Assembly: GCA_947475525.1 (NCBI GenBank)
Contig: CANJMI010000013.1
Location: forward strand, 62,001-126,000
DNA length: 64,000 nucleotides
DNA from: Polyangiaceae bacterium
Lineage (GTDB): Bacteria; Myxococcota_A; Polyangia; Polyangiales; Polyangiaceae
Reading direction: 5' to 3'
The notes below the pieces were generated by a model. It saw only the letters and a program-made list of their open reading frames with translations, ran no database searches and was not told where the DNA came from. Positions within the stretch are counted from its first letter, which is position 1. Each line of letters starts with the position of its first letter. Below, one piece after another: positions 54,864-63,643 of the stretch. The position numbers and the translations under genes were made by a program.

Positions 54864-55427
54864 TCAAAACCAGGGAATCGTCGCGGTTGCACTCAAGCCA
54901 TAGGCCCCAAAGATGCCCGCATTTGCAGTTTCAAGCAATGCGCCGTGCCGGATAAACAGGCGAAAAGACTGCTCTGTGCTTTGGCTGCGCAGCTTCAGAT
55001 AGGGCAAGTCCAAGCGCTCTGCCGCCGTGTCAGGCACGCGTACGAGCGCCTGCGTTTCGTCAAGGCCGTGGCGGCGCATCTGGCGGCGCTGCAGGCGCTC
55101 TGGGTTGCTTTTGGCTTGCACGCGACTCACGACGCGAAAGCTCGCCTTGGGAGGCACCGCAAGCACCGCTGTTGCGTGAACATGATCGCGCATGCCTGCT
55201 AGCCAGTTGAGCGCCATTAACCCGGCCAAGGCGGCTTGGTCGCCGTGCAATCGCAGACGATCGCCCAGCCACGAGGGTTCTGTTCGAACCGCCGGAAAAC
55301 TGATGCCAATGTGTTGGCTGTGCTGCGCCACCAGTGCGCGGTGCACCTTGCTGAACAAGGCGCCCATCAAATGCTGTTGGGCAATTTCGGGATCAGGCCT
55401 CAAGGTCAAATCAACGTAGTGGTCCAT
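54864..55427 (-). CDS. cas6f: CRISPR endoribonuclease Cas6f/Csy4, type I-F
   Basis: Cas6f cuts the array transcript at the base of each repeat hairpin and stays bound to the crRNA 3' end. The ATG at 55427 gives 187 residues, the same as Pseudomonas aeruginosa Csy4. The start MDHYVDLTLRPDPE, catalytic H29 and S148 (in LRSQS), and the RNA-binding Arg helix NPERLQRRQMRRH at 108-120 match that protein closely. The C-terminus ends IPWF as in the family. The start lies five bases after the csy3 stop, so the longer open frame was rejected. It is the last cas gene before the array. Confidence 0.97.
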   Translation of the reverse strand: MDHYVDLTLRPDPEIAQQHLMGALFSKVHRALVAQHSQHIGISFPAVRTEPSWLGDRLRLHGDQAALAGLMALNWLAGMRDHVHATAVLAVPPKASFRVVSRVQAKSNPERLQRRQMRRHGLDETQALVRVPDTAAERLDLPYLKLRSQSTEQSFRLFIRHGALLETANAGIFGAYGLSATATIPWF

Positions 55428-55431
55428 GGCG

Positions 55432-56460
55432 TCAGTCCTTGCCGGAATCGCCAAACACACCGCCACGAACCAGGTTGGCGATTATATAGTGCTGTTGCGT
55501 TACCTCCGGCACCTGGTCTCTCAACACCCATGCGTCGAACTGGGAATAGAAATCCATCTTTGCCTTGGGCTGGCGGTAGGCCTTGCCTTGTGAGGTGACC
55601 GAGCCGTAGGGCTCAACGGCAATGGGACCGAGGCCGTCCTCGTCGGGATACCAGGTGTCAACGGTGCGAATGGCGTTGCCCAGTTTTTGGGAGTGCATCG
55701 CGGCAATTTTGTTGACGGTGTAAAGGGTTTTGCTTTTCCCCGCTTTTTCCTTGTCCAAAATCAGCTCTTGGGACGGAAACACTTCCTGCCCTGCGCCGAC
55801 GCGCACATACGCGGTGACCTGCAACAGAACGTGGTGCGAACCACCCAAGCCCCGCTCCAGCAAAGCGGCCATTTCCGTCAAGTCAGTAGAGCTCGCGCTG
55901 AAGTCGCGCAGCGAGTGCCCAAGGGCATCAAACGTCCAGCTTTGCGCCGCTTGCCCTTGCACCCATTGGGCTACCTGCACTTCGATTTGCTCGGAGCCCA
56001 AACGGTTGCGCCACAAGAACCGCCCATTGGCGAGGTTGTGCGCATAGCGACGGGCCAGTTCGCCAAAGCCCTGCGACTGGGTATAGGTCTGCACCGTGGC
56101 GAGCAACTTGGCTTGGTAATCGGCGCTGTTGCAGGCCGAAGGTGTGCCCGTGCCACCCAAGACACGCAGGGTGAAACTGACCTTGAGCGTGTCTGCATCG
56201 GCGGGTAGCGTGGCCACATCGACGGTTTGCAGGTTGGGGCTTTCGATGGCCGCGTCCAGCTTGGCCGGGTCTTGCTCTTTGGTTTTGAGGCGGTTGGAAA
56301 TGGTGCCGCGAACCGATTTGGTCCGCACCTCGACAGCAGGCCAGTTGTGGCTGGCGCTGCGCTGTTCCCAGGTGCCCGCTGCGAACAGGGCATCAGACGG
56401 GTCGAGCTTGCGTTCAAACGCGAGGACAGAGGCGGTTTTGATCGTGCTTGTGGTTGCCAT
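55432..56460 (-). CDS. csy3: Type I-F Cascade backbone protein Csy3 (Cas7f)
   Basis: Six copies of Csy3 form the helical crRNA-binding backbone of the I-F surveillance complex. The 342-residue product has the family start ([18 protein letters not shown]), the RGTISNRL segment and [15 protein letters not shown] near the end. It lies 17 bases downstream of csy2 and four bases upstream of cas6f, in the standard order. It shows no internal frame problem. Confidence 0.96.
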   Translation of the reverse strand: MATTSTIKTASVLAFERKLDPSDALFAAGTWEQRSASHNWPAVEVRTKSVRGTISNRLKTKEQDPAKLDAAIESPNLQTVDVATLPADADTLKVSFTLRVLGGTGTPSACNSADYQAKLLATVQTYTQSQGFGELARRYAHNLANGRFLWRNRLGSEQIEVQVAQWVQGQAAQSWTFDALGHSLRDFSASSTDLTEMAALLERGLGGSHHVLLQVTAYVRVGAGQEVFPSQELILDKEKAGKSKTLYTVNKIAAMHSQKLGNAIRTVDTWYPDEDGLGPIAVEPYGSVTSQGKAYRQPKAKMDFYSQFDAWVLRDQVPEVTQQHYIIANLVRGGVFGDSGKD

Positions 56461-56477
56461 GGTTTAACTCCCGTAAA

Positions 56478-57539
56478 TCAGTCAATAAAGGGAACAGGAA
56501 TGTAGGTATCGGTTACCGGTGCTTGGTAGGCGTTGATGCAGCGGTACAGCCCGCTGGTGGGCGCATACTCGGCCCGCCACGTCAGTTGAGTAATGTCTTG
56601 CAAACGGTGCGGGCTGATCCATTGGCCGATGGAATACACGCTTTCGACAAAGCGAAAAGGTACGCTCGCATCGCGTGCGCCAGCCACCGCGCCGGCAGGG
56701 TGCAGGTCGGACAAGGCGGCGTAGCCGACGGGGATGGGCACCAGCCAACCGGGTCGGTTGTCGGCAGCCCATTCGACGACCTCGGTGGATGGGTCGCCTG
56801 TTTCGTTCAGCACGGTTTTGGTGGTGGCCCGATGGTTGATTCGCGACAGGTCCAGCCAAGCATCCAATAGCGAAGGCTGGGGTTGCGCGTCAGGAGCGCT
56901 GGCACACAACGCTTTCAGGCGGCTTTGCAGCACATCGTCGCGTGACACCAGCGCAAAGCCCGGCAACCATTGACGGCACAGCCTTTTGAATTGCTTGGTG
57001 CGCAGGTCTGGAGCTTCTGCTAGAAGCACGAGCTGCGCGCGTGGTTGCTGGCGAGCCATGCCAAACAAGTTGGGCAAAGGCGGCATGACGCTGCCGCCTG
57101 CAATGCGCATGCCGGCGACGCATTCGCCTATCTGCGCAGCGCATTCGGCACGCGCGGCATCATTAAGAAGGGCTGAACTAAGCTTCACCTCGAACACCAG
57201 CGTGATGTCGAGGTGGACCCGGCCTTCTTCCACAATGGCGGCAGTTGAACCGTCATGCAACGCCGGGTTGCGCGTCAGGCAAAAGCTGCGGGTGTACCCG
57301 CCTTGAGTGACTAGCGCCTCAAAGCCATGGCACACCACGCCCACACTTTGAAAACTAAGCCCCGTCTCAGCTCCCAAGCGCCGCGCGAGTGCGGTCATGA
57401 GCCCCGTGAAAGCGGTGATGGACGGAAATCCCCAGGTCAACGGACTGGAAATGGCGTTGGCGTTTTGCACCCGCAAGCGGGGCAGCACCAACAATGCGGC
57501 GTGCTGCGGCAGTTCATTTGGCGGCACATCATTCGACAT
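56478..57539 (-). CDS. csy2: Type I-F Cascade subunit Csy2 (Cas5f)
   Basis: Csy2 with Csy1 holds the 5' handle of the crRNA. The ATG at 57539 (MSNDVPPNELPQHAALLVLP) gives a 353-residue protein with VQNANAISSPLTWGFPSITAF and later PIPVGYAALSDLHPAG, as in the family. The open frame extends 74 codons upstream into csy1 in another frame; that part is not conserved. The start overlaps the csy1 stop by 11 bases, showing coupling. Confidence 0.93.
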   Translation of the reverse strand: MSNDVPPNELPQHAALLVLPRLRVQNANAISSPLTWGFPSITAFTGLMTALARRLGAETGLSFQSVGVVCHGFEALVTQGGYTRSFCLTRNPALHDGSTAAIVEEGRVHLDITLVFEVKLSSALLNDAARAECAAQIGECVAGMRIAGGSVMPPLPNLFGMARQQPRAQLVLLAEAPDLRTKQFKRLCRQWLPGFALVSRDDVLQSRLKALCASAPDAQPQPSLLDAWLDLSRINHRATTKTVLNETGDPSTEVVEWAADNRPGWLVPIPVGYAALSDLHPAGAVAGARDASVPFRFVESVYSIGQWISPHRLQDITQLTWRAEYAPTSGLYRCINAYQAPVTDTYIPVPFID

Positions 57540-58833
57540 GATTACCCTCCCGTTCTTCGGTTTTGATGTGCTCGTGCATGGCATTGCGCCAGGCCAGAAA
57601 CTCCGTGTCACCCGTAGGCAGCGGGTCACGCAACTGGGCGTTGAGCCAGTTGGCAAACGCGGCGCTGATACGTTCAGGAATGTTTGTGGGCGCCGGGCGA
57701 ACCAGCTCGGCATCGGTCGTTGCCACGCCATCGGGGTCGAGCCAACGAGCTTCTGCATCACCCAATTGGCAGGCCGGTGTTTGACTCCAGCCGGGCTCCA
57801 AGCTGCGCAACTCGGCAGTGAACTGCAAAAATTCGTCGCTCAAAAGCTGGACCCATGCGGCACGTTTGTCACGGGTGTCCATGTTGCGCTTGGGGTCGCT
57901 CTTTAAGAAGGCCAGCAGTGCTTTAACGCTTTGACGCACCTCGGGGCGGCGGCCGAAGCGATGGAACATCGAATCCGTGCTGAGCAGCGGCTTCAGGTCC
58001 ACCGAGCGCCACACGGGTGGCAGTGAGGCGAGCAGGTAGTTGTTGCCACGGCGTTCACTGTTAAGCTGGCTTATGTTCTGCGGCTTGGTGCCGCCTAGTT
58101 GTTGCACCGCGAGTTGCGGGTACTCGCGCACCGGGCGTTCGCTGAAGGTGTTGGCCTTCCTGGCTTCACGTGCCGCTTTGGCGGCATCACTGAACCGGTC
58201 ATCCTGCAAGGTCTCAAACACACGGTGCGCCAGCGAGCTGGCGTACAGCGGAGCCAGAAGTTGAAAACCAGCGTCATTCAGCGGGTCGTCGCCCGTTTGC
58301 CAATAGAGCTGTTTGGCTAAGGTGTGCGAGGTCAATCGCCCGCGCGGCTCGGTGAGCGAGGCGAAGGCTTGCATCCACGCCAGCGCCTTCGCAGGGTCAT
58401 CGCTCAGAGCGGCTGCCAAATCAGCGTCAGCCGCGACAGACAGCTCCAATAGGCTGCTGCCTGCATGCGCCTGCTTGAGAAACTTATGCACATCCAATGC
58501 GGCGGCATTGCCCACTACATCCCCGGCGAAGTTGTCGCCTAGGCAATGACTGCCAACCACCTCTGCTGCAGCGAGTGTGCTGGGCGGGCAGTAGAGGTTA
58601 GTACCTTTGGCATCGGGGTGCACGGGCTTTAACGAGTGCGTCACCGCTTGAATTTGCCCAGCACGACGTGCAGCATCTTCTAGCCAGGTGGCGGGGATGA
58701 ATTGCTCGTGCAGTTCGGCGCGTTTGGGTTCATCGGGGGCGAGATCTTTGAGTTTGGCATCTCGGCGCTTCATCAAAAAGTCTGTAATGATACCTCGCAA
58801 CGCGGTTGCCCGGTTCGGATCAGGTTGGTTCAT
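57529..58833 (-). CDS. csy1: Type I-F Cascade large subunit Csy1 (Cas8f)
   Basis: Csy1 reads the PAM and recruits Cas2-3. The 434-residue product has the usual I-F Csy1 length and position. Segments such as TLAAAEVVGSHCLGDNFAGDVVGNAAALDVHKFL, GGTKPQNISQLNSERRGNNYLL and FLKSDPKRNMDTRDKR match the family's conserved blocks. It starts about 46 bases after the cas2-3 stop. No truncation is seen. Low sequence conservation of this family means positional context is important evidence. Confidence 0.93.
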   Translation of the reverse strand: MNQPDPNRATALRGIITDFLMKRRDAKLKDLAPDEPKRAELHEQFIPATWLEDAARRAGQIQAVTHSLKPVHPDAKGTNLYCPPSTLAAAEVVGSHCLGDNFAGDVVGNAAALDVHKFLKQAHAGSSLLELSVAADADLAAALSDDPAKALAWMQAFASLTEPRGRLTSHTLAKQLYWQTGDDPLNDAGFQLLAPLYASSLAHRVFETLQDDRFSDAAKAAREARKANTFSERPVREYPQLAVQQLGGTKPQNISQLNSERRGNNYLLASLPPVWRSVDLKPLLSTDSMFHRFGRRPEVRQSVKALLAFLKSDPKRNMDTRDKRAAWVQLLSDEFLQFTAELRSLEPGWSQTPACQLGDAEARWLDPDGVATTDAELVRPAPTNIPERISAAFANWLNAQLRDPLPTGDTEFLAWRNAMHEHIKTEEREGNHVE

Positions 58834-58879
58834 TTAATGGCTTCCTTTCAAAAATGGTTTCTTCTGAACAACGTACCGC

Positions 58880-61800
58880 TTAACTCTTGGCCTTCGTAAA
58901 CCCCAGCGCCGGGTGAAAGCGCCAGCCATTGTCGTTTTTCGGCAGGCTCACCGTTCCAAAACGTCGGGCGCAGGCCTCCAGCGACACATCCAACTCGATG
59001 GCCAGGGCTGCCAGTGCCTCCATGTAGTCCGTTTGGCCCCACGCACTGATGCAATCGCCATGCACCTCGCCATCCGGAACGCGTGTGTGTAGGGATTTTT
59101 CGATCTCGACAAAAACCGTCTCTCCCCTGCGGTCTCCTTTCTTCGCTATTAATTGGATCAGCGCATAGTTGTCGCCCTCCGCATTAGGACGCAACTCCAA
59201 ATCCACGCGCTGGACCGGGTCGAAGCGGAACGGCTGTTGCTGCGGCAGCACGGCGGTGACCAGTGCATCCGCCGGTGCCAGGTGCCACCAGCTGGCGGCA
59301 TTCAATGATGGAATGACGTTGGGCGCTAGGGGCCGCATCGTGGCCTGCATCCGCGCATGTTCCAAGTCCACCAGCCGACCACAGGGCTGCAGTTTGTCAC
59401 GCGCCATGATGCGGGGACGGGCATCAATCACAGCTACTTCATCAGGGTCCATTAATTGACCCAGGCCATGAGCATGCAAGGGAAACTGTTCTGTCTCAAA
59501 GCCGGGCTTGCAAAACGCGGGCTTGTTGGGGTTTCTGAAGTGGCGCAGGTTGGTGTCGAACACCCGAATGTTGGGCGTGCTGCATTCGCCTTCACGGTGC
59601 CTGCGAACACGGCCCGCCAGTTGGATCAGCGAGCGCATGGACGATGGTTCCACCACGGCCCAGTCGTAGTCGTGGTCCCGCCCGACTTCGGTAACGGGCG
59701 AGCCGAGCACGATGAACAGGTGATCTGTTTCTGGATGGTCGTGCAAGCGCTGGCGAACCTCGGGCATCATGAACACGGCATTCGGCTGGCGGCGGTTCAG
59801 TGATTGGTCCAATTGCCGCTCAATAGCGGAGCGAATCAATAGAGGGAATTGCGAATGGTATGTACAGAGGTGAACGCGCACACCCGCAGGCCAGGGCAAG
59901 CGGTACAGCTCCAACGCCACATCCACCAACGGCTCGATATTCGCCATGCGAATCAAACCGAAGCTGACGCGCTTGTCGCTTTCGGGATTGGGGCTGTGGT
60001 GCTTGCGGTGCAACCCCGTCGCGTGTCGAATGGCTTGCTGCGCAAAAAGTGAGGCCAGCGAGTCGCAGTGTTTGCCTGTCAAATCCAGGGGCACCAGCAC
60101 CGCCCGGCGGCGCACTTCGGTTTTGCCCAATTGTTGCGCCCTGTGCTTGGCGAAGACCTCATGCACCGCCCCGTAGCTGGGGCCATCAGCGCAGGCGGCT
60201 TGCTGCACATCAAATTCATCGATCCATGCGCAGCAAATATCAACCGCTTGGCTCGCTGCGCCGGGCCGCTCACCTCGGTTGCGCTGGTAGTGCTGACGAC
60301 CGTTGCGGTAGGCCTCAAACAACCCCTGCACCAAGGCGGGCGGCAAGGTGGCCGACGACAGCAACACCCGCGCACCCAATAACCCGGACCAGTGCACCAA
60401 GCGGGTAAGCGCAGGCAGGTCGTCAATGTCGAAATCATCCGGCTCGTCCAGCACCAGATCGCCGCTCATCAATCGCAGCATGGGCGCAATCTGGCGGCCG
60501 CCGCGCTGGCTTTCGGTCGCTGGCGTCAGGTGGTCGATGGTGCATACCAGCACGGGCGCGGCCAACAGCGCTTTTACCGCAGGGTCGTGCATTACCCGTT
60601 GCAGCAGGGGGTGGGCATCGGCGTTGCCCTCAAACAACACATGACTGTCCTCATCCAACAGCGACTGTCGCGAGGCAGAGCCCGTTTTTTCAGCCTCACG
60701 CTCGTAGTGCTCAAACAAGGCCCGGCTGGCGCTGCCGCCGACGCGGATCGCTAGTTCGTCATCGCCCAAGCCCAGCAGGTCGCGAAACGCCCGGCCCGTT
60801 TGCAGAGTGAGGGTGCGCAAGCCCATCGCAAACGCGCAGCGCATGCCGTGTACAGGGTCTGCCAGCGCGTACATGATGCGGGCATTGGCCAGTGTTTTAC
60901 CGCACCCCGTGGAAGCCATGTTGACGATGAAAGCGCCTTGACGCTGGGTGCGACCTCGCATGACCTGCGCCATATCAAAGGCCTTGTTCTGCCAGTGGTA
61001 GCGTACGTCTTGAGCCCGTTTTTTCAGCGCTCGATGTCTAGCCAGTCGGGGCAAATTCAACTCAAAGCGCGGTAAGGCGTAAGTCACTTCACCGCTGTGC
61101 TGGGCCACACCCAACAAATGCTCGTCCAGCGTTTGGTTAAGTTGGCTGGCTGACCCTTGGGTATTGGCAAAGAGTGGGTAGTCTTTTTGGCCTTGGACAC
61201 GCCCTTCGACGGGCTTGCCTTTTTCATCCACGCCCAAGCTGGAATAATGGTGGTCGGCCAGCATCAAGCATAGCCGTGAAACATGCATTACATAGGGGTT
61301 TGCCAACCAATCACCTTTACCAGGAGATTGAACTAGCGCCTGCAGGCGCACCGCCAAACGTGCCGCACGTTTGCGCCATTGCTCGGTGGTCACGGGAAGA
61401 CCGTGCGAAAAGGCCCAGTACAGCGGCAAGAGCGCGGCATCTCCTTCGTCCGTGCGTTCATTCCAACCTGCGTCCATGCGGCTGAGCACATCATTAAGCG
61501 CCTGCGCTGTGACCCAGCCGACTTTGCCGCCTAAATACGGCTTTCCGTGCTCGGCATCTTTTTCAGGTGCCACGGGCAAGCGGTGGTGCGTCACCACCAA
61601 CCAGCCAATAGCTTGCGCCAGCGGTGCCCGTGACAAGTGGCCAAAAGGCCGCTGGGTAAAGGGGTCTTTGCCATCGCATTGCAGGCGGCCCAGCCATGTA
61701 GCGTCATCCTCCGGCGTGGGTTGGGCAAGGCGGGCTAACCAAGTAGCGTCGTCGTCATCACCCACAAAAGCTTCAAACAAGCGTAGCGACACCCATTCAT

Positions 61801-62242
61801 GGCGGTATTGGTTGCGCTCATGCAATTGCCCCAGCAGGCGCATTTGAAACGCCTGACTGGCTTTGCCCAGGTCATGCAACAGAGCGGCCAGCCCTGTGAG
61901 CAAGTGGATGTCCTGCCCCGTATGCCAATCGTTCTCATCAGTCTGCCGCAAGATGTTGCGTTGGGTCGTGTTGGTAGGCACCGCACCCACTTCATTGAAC
62001 TGGCTGGCATCACCCACCAGCCACATCAGCTCGCTGTGATCCAAACCGCGAATCCAGTGGCAGGCCACAGCCGTGTTGCGCCGTGCGGTTTTTTTCAAGA
62101 GGTGGCGCAGGGTGTCCAAACCCTGTTGGGTGATGGGCGTTTGCCAGGTGCGGTCGCCGCGCCGTTCGGCAAATTGGTCAAGAACGCGGCGGGTTTCGGT
62201 GAGCGCGCGTTTGGAACATTGGGAGATCAAAAGCACATTCAC
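58880..62242 (-). CDS. cas3: Type I-F Cas2-Cas3 fusion nuclease-helicase
   Basis: The I-F effector fuses Cas2 to Cas3: it joins Cas1 for spacer uptake and degrades targets recognised by the Csy complex. The 1120-residue product has an N-terminal Cas2-like part (MNVLLISQCSKRALTETRRV), then the HD nuclease with H123-D124 (LLHDLGKASQ). The helicase follows, with Walker A ASTGCGKT at 443-450, DEPDD at 599-603 as motif II, LLSSATLPP at about 628-635 as motif III and the LAGRVRRHREG motif VI. All key residues seen are intact. Its ATG overlaps the cas1 stop by four bases. Confidence 0.97.
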   Translation of the reverse strand: MNVLLISQCSKRALTETRRVLDQFAERRGDRTWQTPITQQGLDTLRHLLKKTARRNTAVACHWIRGLDHSELMWLVGDASQFNEVGAVPTNTTQRNILRQTDENDWHTGQDIHLLTGLAALLHDLGKASQAFQMRLLGQLHERNQYRHEWVSLRLFEAFVGDDDDATWLARLAQPTPEDDATWLGRLQCDGKDPFTQRPFGHLSRAPLAQAIGWLVVTHHRLPVAPEKDAEHGKPYLGGKVGWVTAQALNDVLSRMDAGWNERTDEGDAALLPLYWAFSHGLPVTTEQWRKRAARLAVRLQALVQSPGKGDWLANPYVMHVSRLCLMLADHHYSSLGVDEKGKPVEGRVQGQKDYPLFANTQGSASQLNQTLDEHLLGVAQHSGEVTYALPRFELNLPRLARHRALKKRAQDVRYHWQNKAFDMAQVMRGRTQRQGAFIVNMASTGCGKTLANARIMYALADPVHGMRCAFAMGLRTLTLQTGRAFRDLLGLGDDELAIRVGGSASRALFEHYEREAEKTGSASRQSLLDEDSHVLFEGNADAHPLLQRVMHDPAVKALLAAPVLVCTIDHLTPATESQRGGRQIAPMLRLMSGDLVLDEPDDFDIDDLPALTRLVHWSGLLGARVLLSSATLPPALVQGLFEAYRNGRQHYQRNRGERPGAASQAVDICCAWIDEFDVQQAACADGPSYGAVHEVFAKHRAQQLGKTEVRRRAVLVPLDLTGKHCDSLASLFAQQAIRHATGLHRKHHSPNPESDKRVSFGLIRMANIEPLVDVALELYRLPWPAGVRVHLCTYHSQFPLLIRSAIERQLDQSLNRRQPNAVFMMPEVRQRLHDHPETDHLFIVLGSPVTEVGRDHDYDWAVVEPSSMRSLIQLAGRVRRHREGECSTPNIRVFDTNLRHFRNPNKPAFCKPGFETEQFPLHAHGLGQLMDPDEVAVIDARPRIMARDKLQPCGRLVDLEHARMQATMRPLAPNVIPSLNAASWWHLAPADALVTAVLPQQQPFRFDPVQRVDLELRPNAEGDNYALIQLIAKKGDRRGETVFVEIEKSLHTRVPDGEVHGDCISAWGQTDYMEALAALAIELDVSLEACARRFGTVSLPKNDNGWRFHPALGFTKAKS

Positions 62243-63216
62243 TGGGCTTGCCTTCCCAGCGTCAGGGCTACGTCCTTCAAGGTGTCGATCATGAAGTCTA
62301 GGGCTTCGGTGCGTGTGAGCTTTTCGATACAGGCGCGACGGAAGGCTTGCTCGTCATCGCCCTTCATGGCCGATAAAAAGGCTTGCGGCAAGATCACCGC
62401 ATCCTTGACCAAATCGGCTACGTCAAACACCAGGCCACCCCGCCGCGTTTTGCCATGCAGCACGGCCAGCCCATGCGGCAGGCCCAGCACCCAGGTGGCA
62501 CTGGCGGCCAAGCCATAGGCGAGGTAGTTGCCGTGGTCCAGAAAACGATTGGCGGGGTCTGAAGCGCTGCCGCGTTTGCCCCGCACAAACTCGCCATAGT
62601 TCACCGCGCGGGCTGCGAGTTTGTAGAGCTGCTTGGTCAGGCGGGCTTCATCCGTCAGCAGAATGGTTTGGTCTGCCGCATGGTCAATGGCCTGTAGCGT
62701 GGGGGTAAGGGCGGCATCCAGCGCAGCGGAGTCTATGTCAAAGCCTTCGTCCCGGAGCAACCGGTTGTTTTTCCAGTGGTCACGAACACGCTCAATGCGC
62801 GAGCGCTGAAAGGCCTTGGCAGCCTGGAGGCGCAGGGCATCGTCAAACCAAAACTTGACCCAATACTGCAAATACTCTGTGGGCCGGTATTCGCTTTGCG
62901 GCGAAAACCAGGCCACCTCAATATCCACTTCGTTCGCACTGAATAGCGGCGTACCACCCCCGCCGCAAAAGCCAACCAACACGCCCGCCTTGGCCAATTC
63001 ACGCATCGCCGCCTGCGTGACGGAGGTACCGTTACCAAGCATCACAGTGGTCGTGTTTGCAATGGGTATGTTCCAATACAACGAACGCTTTCCCTCGTCC
63101 GTGACAAATTCAACCCGTCCGCCATTCACCAACACCCGGCAGTGTTCCAGATAGTAGATGTTGGCACGCTTGGAGTGCATTATTGATTTTAGACTGTTTA
63201 AGCTCAAATCTTTCAT
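62239..63216 (-). CDS. cas1: CRISPR integrase Cas1, type I-F
   Basis: Cas1 integrates new spacers at the leader-proximal repeat. The 325-residue product has the metal-binding triad at E190 (LLTDEARL), H254 (AVLHGK) and D268 (FDVADL), at the same numbers as Pseudomonas aeruginosa I-F Cas1. The N-terminal beta-sandwich begins with IMHSKRANIYYLEHCRV. It is the first gene of the operon, with an AT-richer promoter region upstream at 63217-63429. Intact Cas1 and Cas2-3 mean adaptation may be functional. Confidence 0.97.
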   Translation of the reverse strand: MKDLSLNSLKSIMHSKRANIYYLEHCRVLVNGGRVEFVTDEGKRSLYWNIPIANTTTVMLGNGTSVTQAAMRELAKAGVLVGFCGGGGTPLFSANEVDIEVAWFSPQSEYRPTEYLQYWVKFWFDDALRLQAAKAFQRSRIERVRDHWKNNRLLRDEGFDIDSAALDAALTPTLQAIDHAADQTILLTDEARLTKQLYKLAARAVNYGEFVRGKRGSASDPANRFLDHGNYLAYGLAASATWVLGLPHGLAVLHGKTRRGGLVFDVADLVKDAVILPQAFLSAMKGDDEQAFRRACIEKLTRTEALDFMIDTLKDVALTLGRQAQ

Positions 63217-63429
63217 AAGTGCGTTATTGTGGTGATCGTGAGCACAAGTTTGGGTCGATCATGACTGGTTACGCAGTGCGGGGTGTTGCCACCCGAATGT
63301 TATAAGGGTCGGTCACGATAGCCTACGGAAATAGTTCCCATACCCACTCCGCCGGAAGAGGAGATTTTAAGGCAGGGGAACTCGCAAGAAAAACCATGGC
63401 ACCGTTACCCGCGGGACATCGGTCGAGGT
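63217..63429 (-). promoter_or_regulatory. Upstream region of the cas operon
   Basis: A 213-base region without supported genes lies between cas1 and the right direct repeat. The part next to cas1 (63180-63250) is AT-rich and probably holds the promoter of the six-gene operon. No particular -35/-10 pair is clear enough to fix. Distal to it the composition returns toward host-like. Confidence 0.5.
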
Positions 63430-63567
63430 GGCGCGCTGAGTTCGTTCACGTTTTTGGGATCTGCCGGCGGAGGTCTGCCAGGAAAGAGCCAAACCGCCCC
63501 GGTTTTCGAGAGGGCTCGGAAGCTTCGGCAGCGCGCCCGGCTCGTTCACGCCGGCCCTCGCGCCCCG
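63430..63567. repeat. Right copy of island direct repeat (att-like)
   Basis: Begins GGCGCGCTGAG and matches 51633-51776 over about 140 bp. Only the last six bases of the tRNA are duplicated, not the whole gene. The shared minus-strand frame ending LRRQIPKT-TGA is kept, but the upstream part differs from the left copy, so an integrase body is not restored. This marks the island's right edge. Confidence 0.8.
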
Positions 63568-63643
63568 TTAAGCTCTTATTCCGGCGATGGACGTTAAAAA
63601 TTGACTGGGACCACCACAACAGGATGCAAATAAAGTGGAGGCG

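Larger units (their letters stand above)
51633..63567. mobile_element. tRNA-Arg-associated genomic island carrying a type I-F CRISPR-Cas system
   Basis: Roughly 140-bp imperfect direct repeats at 51633-51776 and 63430-63567 bound an 11.9-kb segment. The left one begins inside the 3' end of tRNA-Arg(CCG). Between them are an integrase-like remnant, an octanucleotide repeat, a CRISPR array and six cas genes. By eye the cas genes are less G+C-rich than the flanking genes and resemble gammaproteobacterial proteins. No intact integrase is present, so the element is probably immobile now. Boundaries are inferred from the repeats, not from a comparison with an empty site. Confidence 0.7.

Noticed and set aside
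54864-63216. CRISPR-associated transposon (type I-F3)
   Set aside because: cas1 and the Cas2-3 nuclease are present and there is no tniQ, tnsA, tnsB or tnsC gene, so it is an ordinary I-F1-like immune system.
63367-63549. 60-codon minus-strand frame at the right repeat
   Set aside because: It is not the frame shared by the two repeat copies and has no family resemblance.
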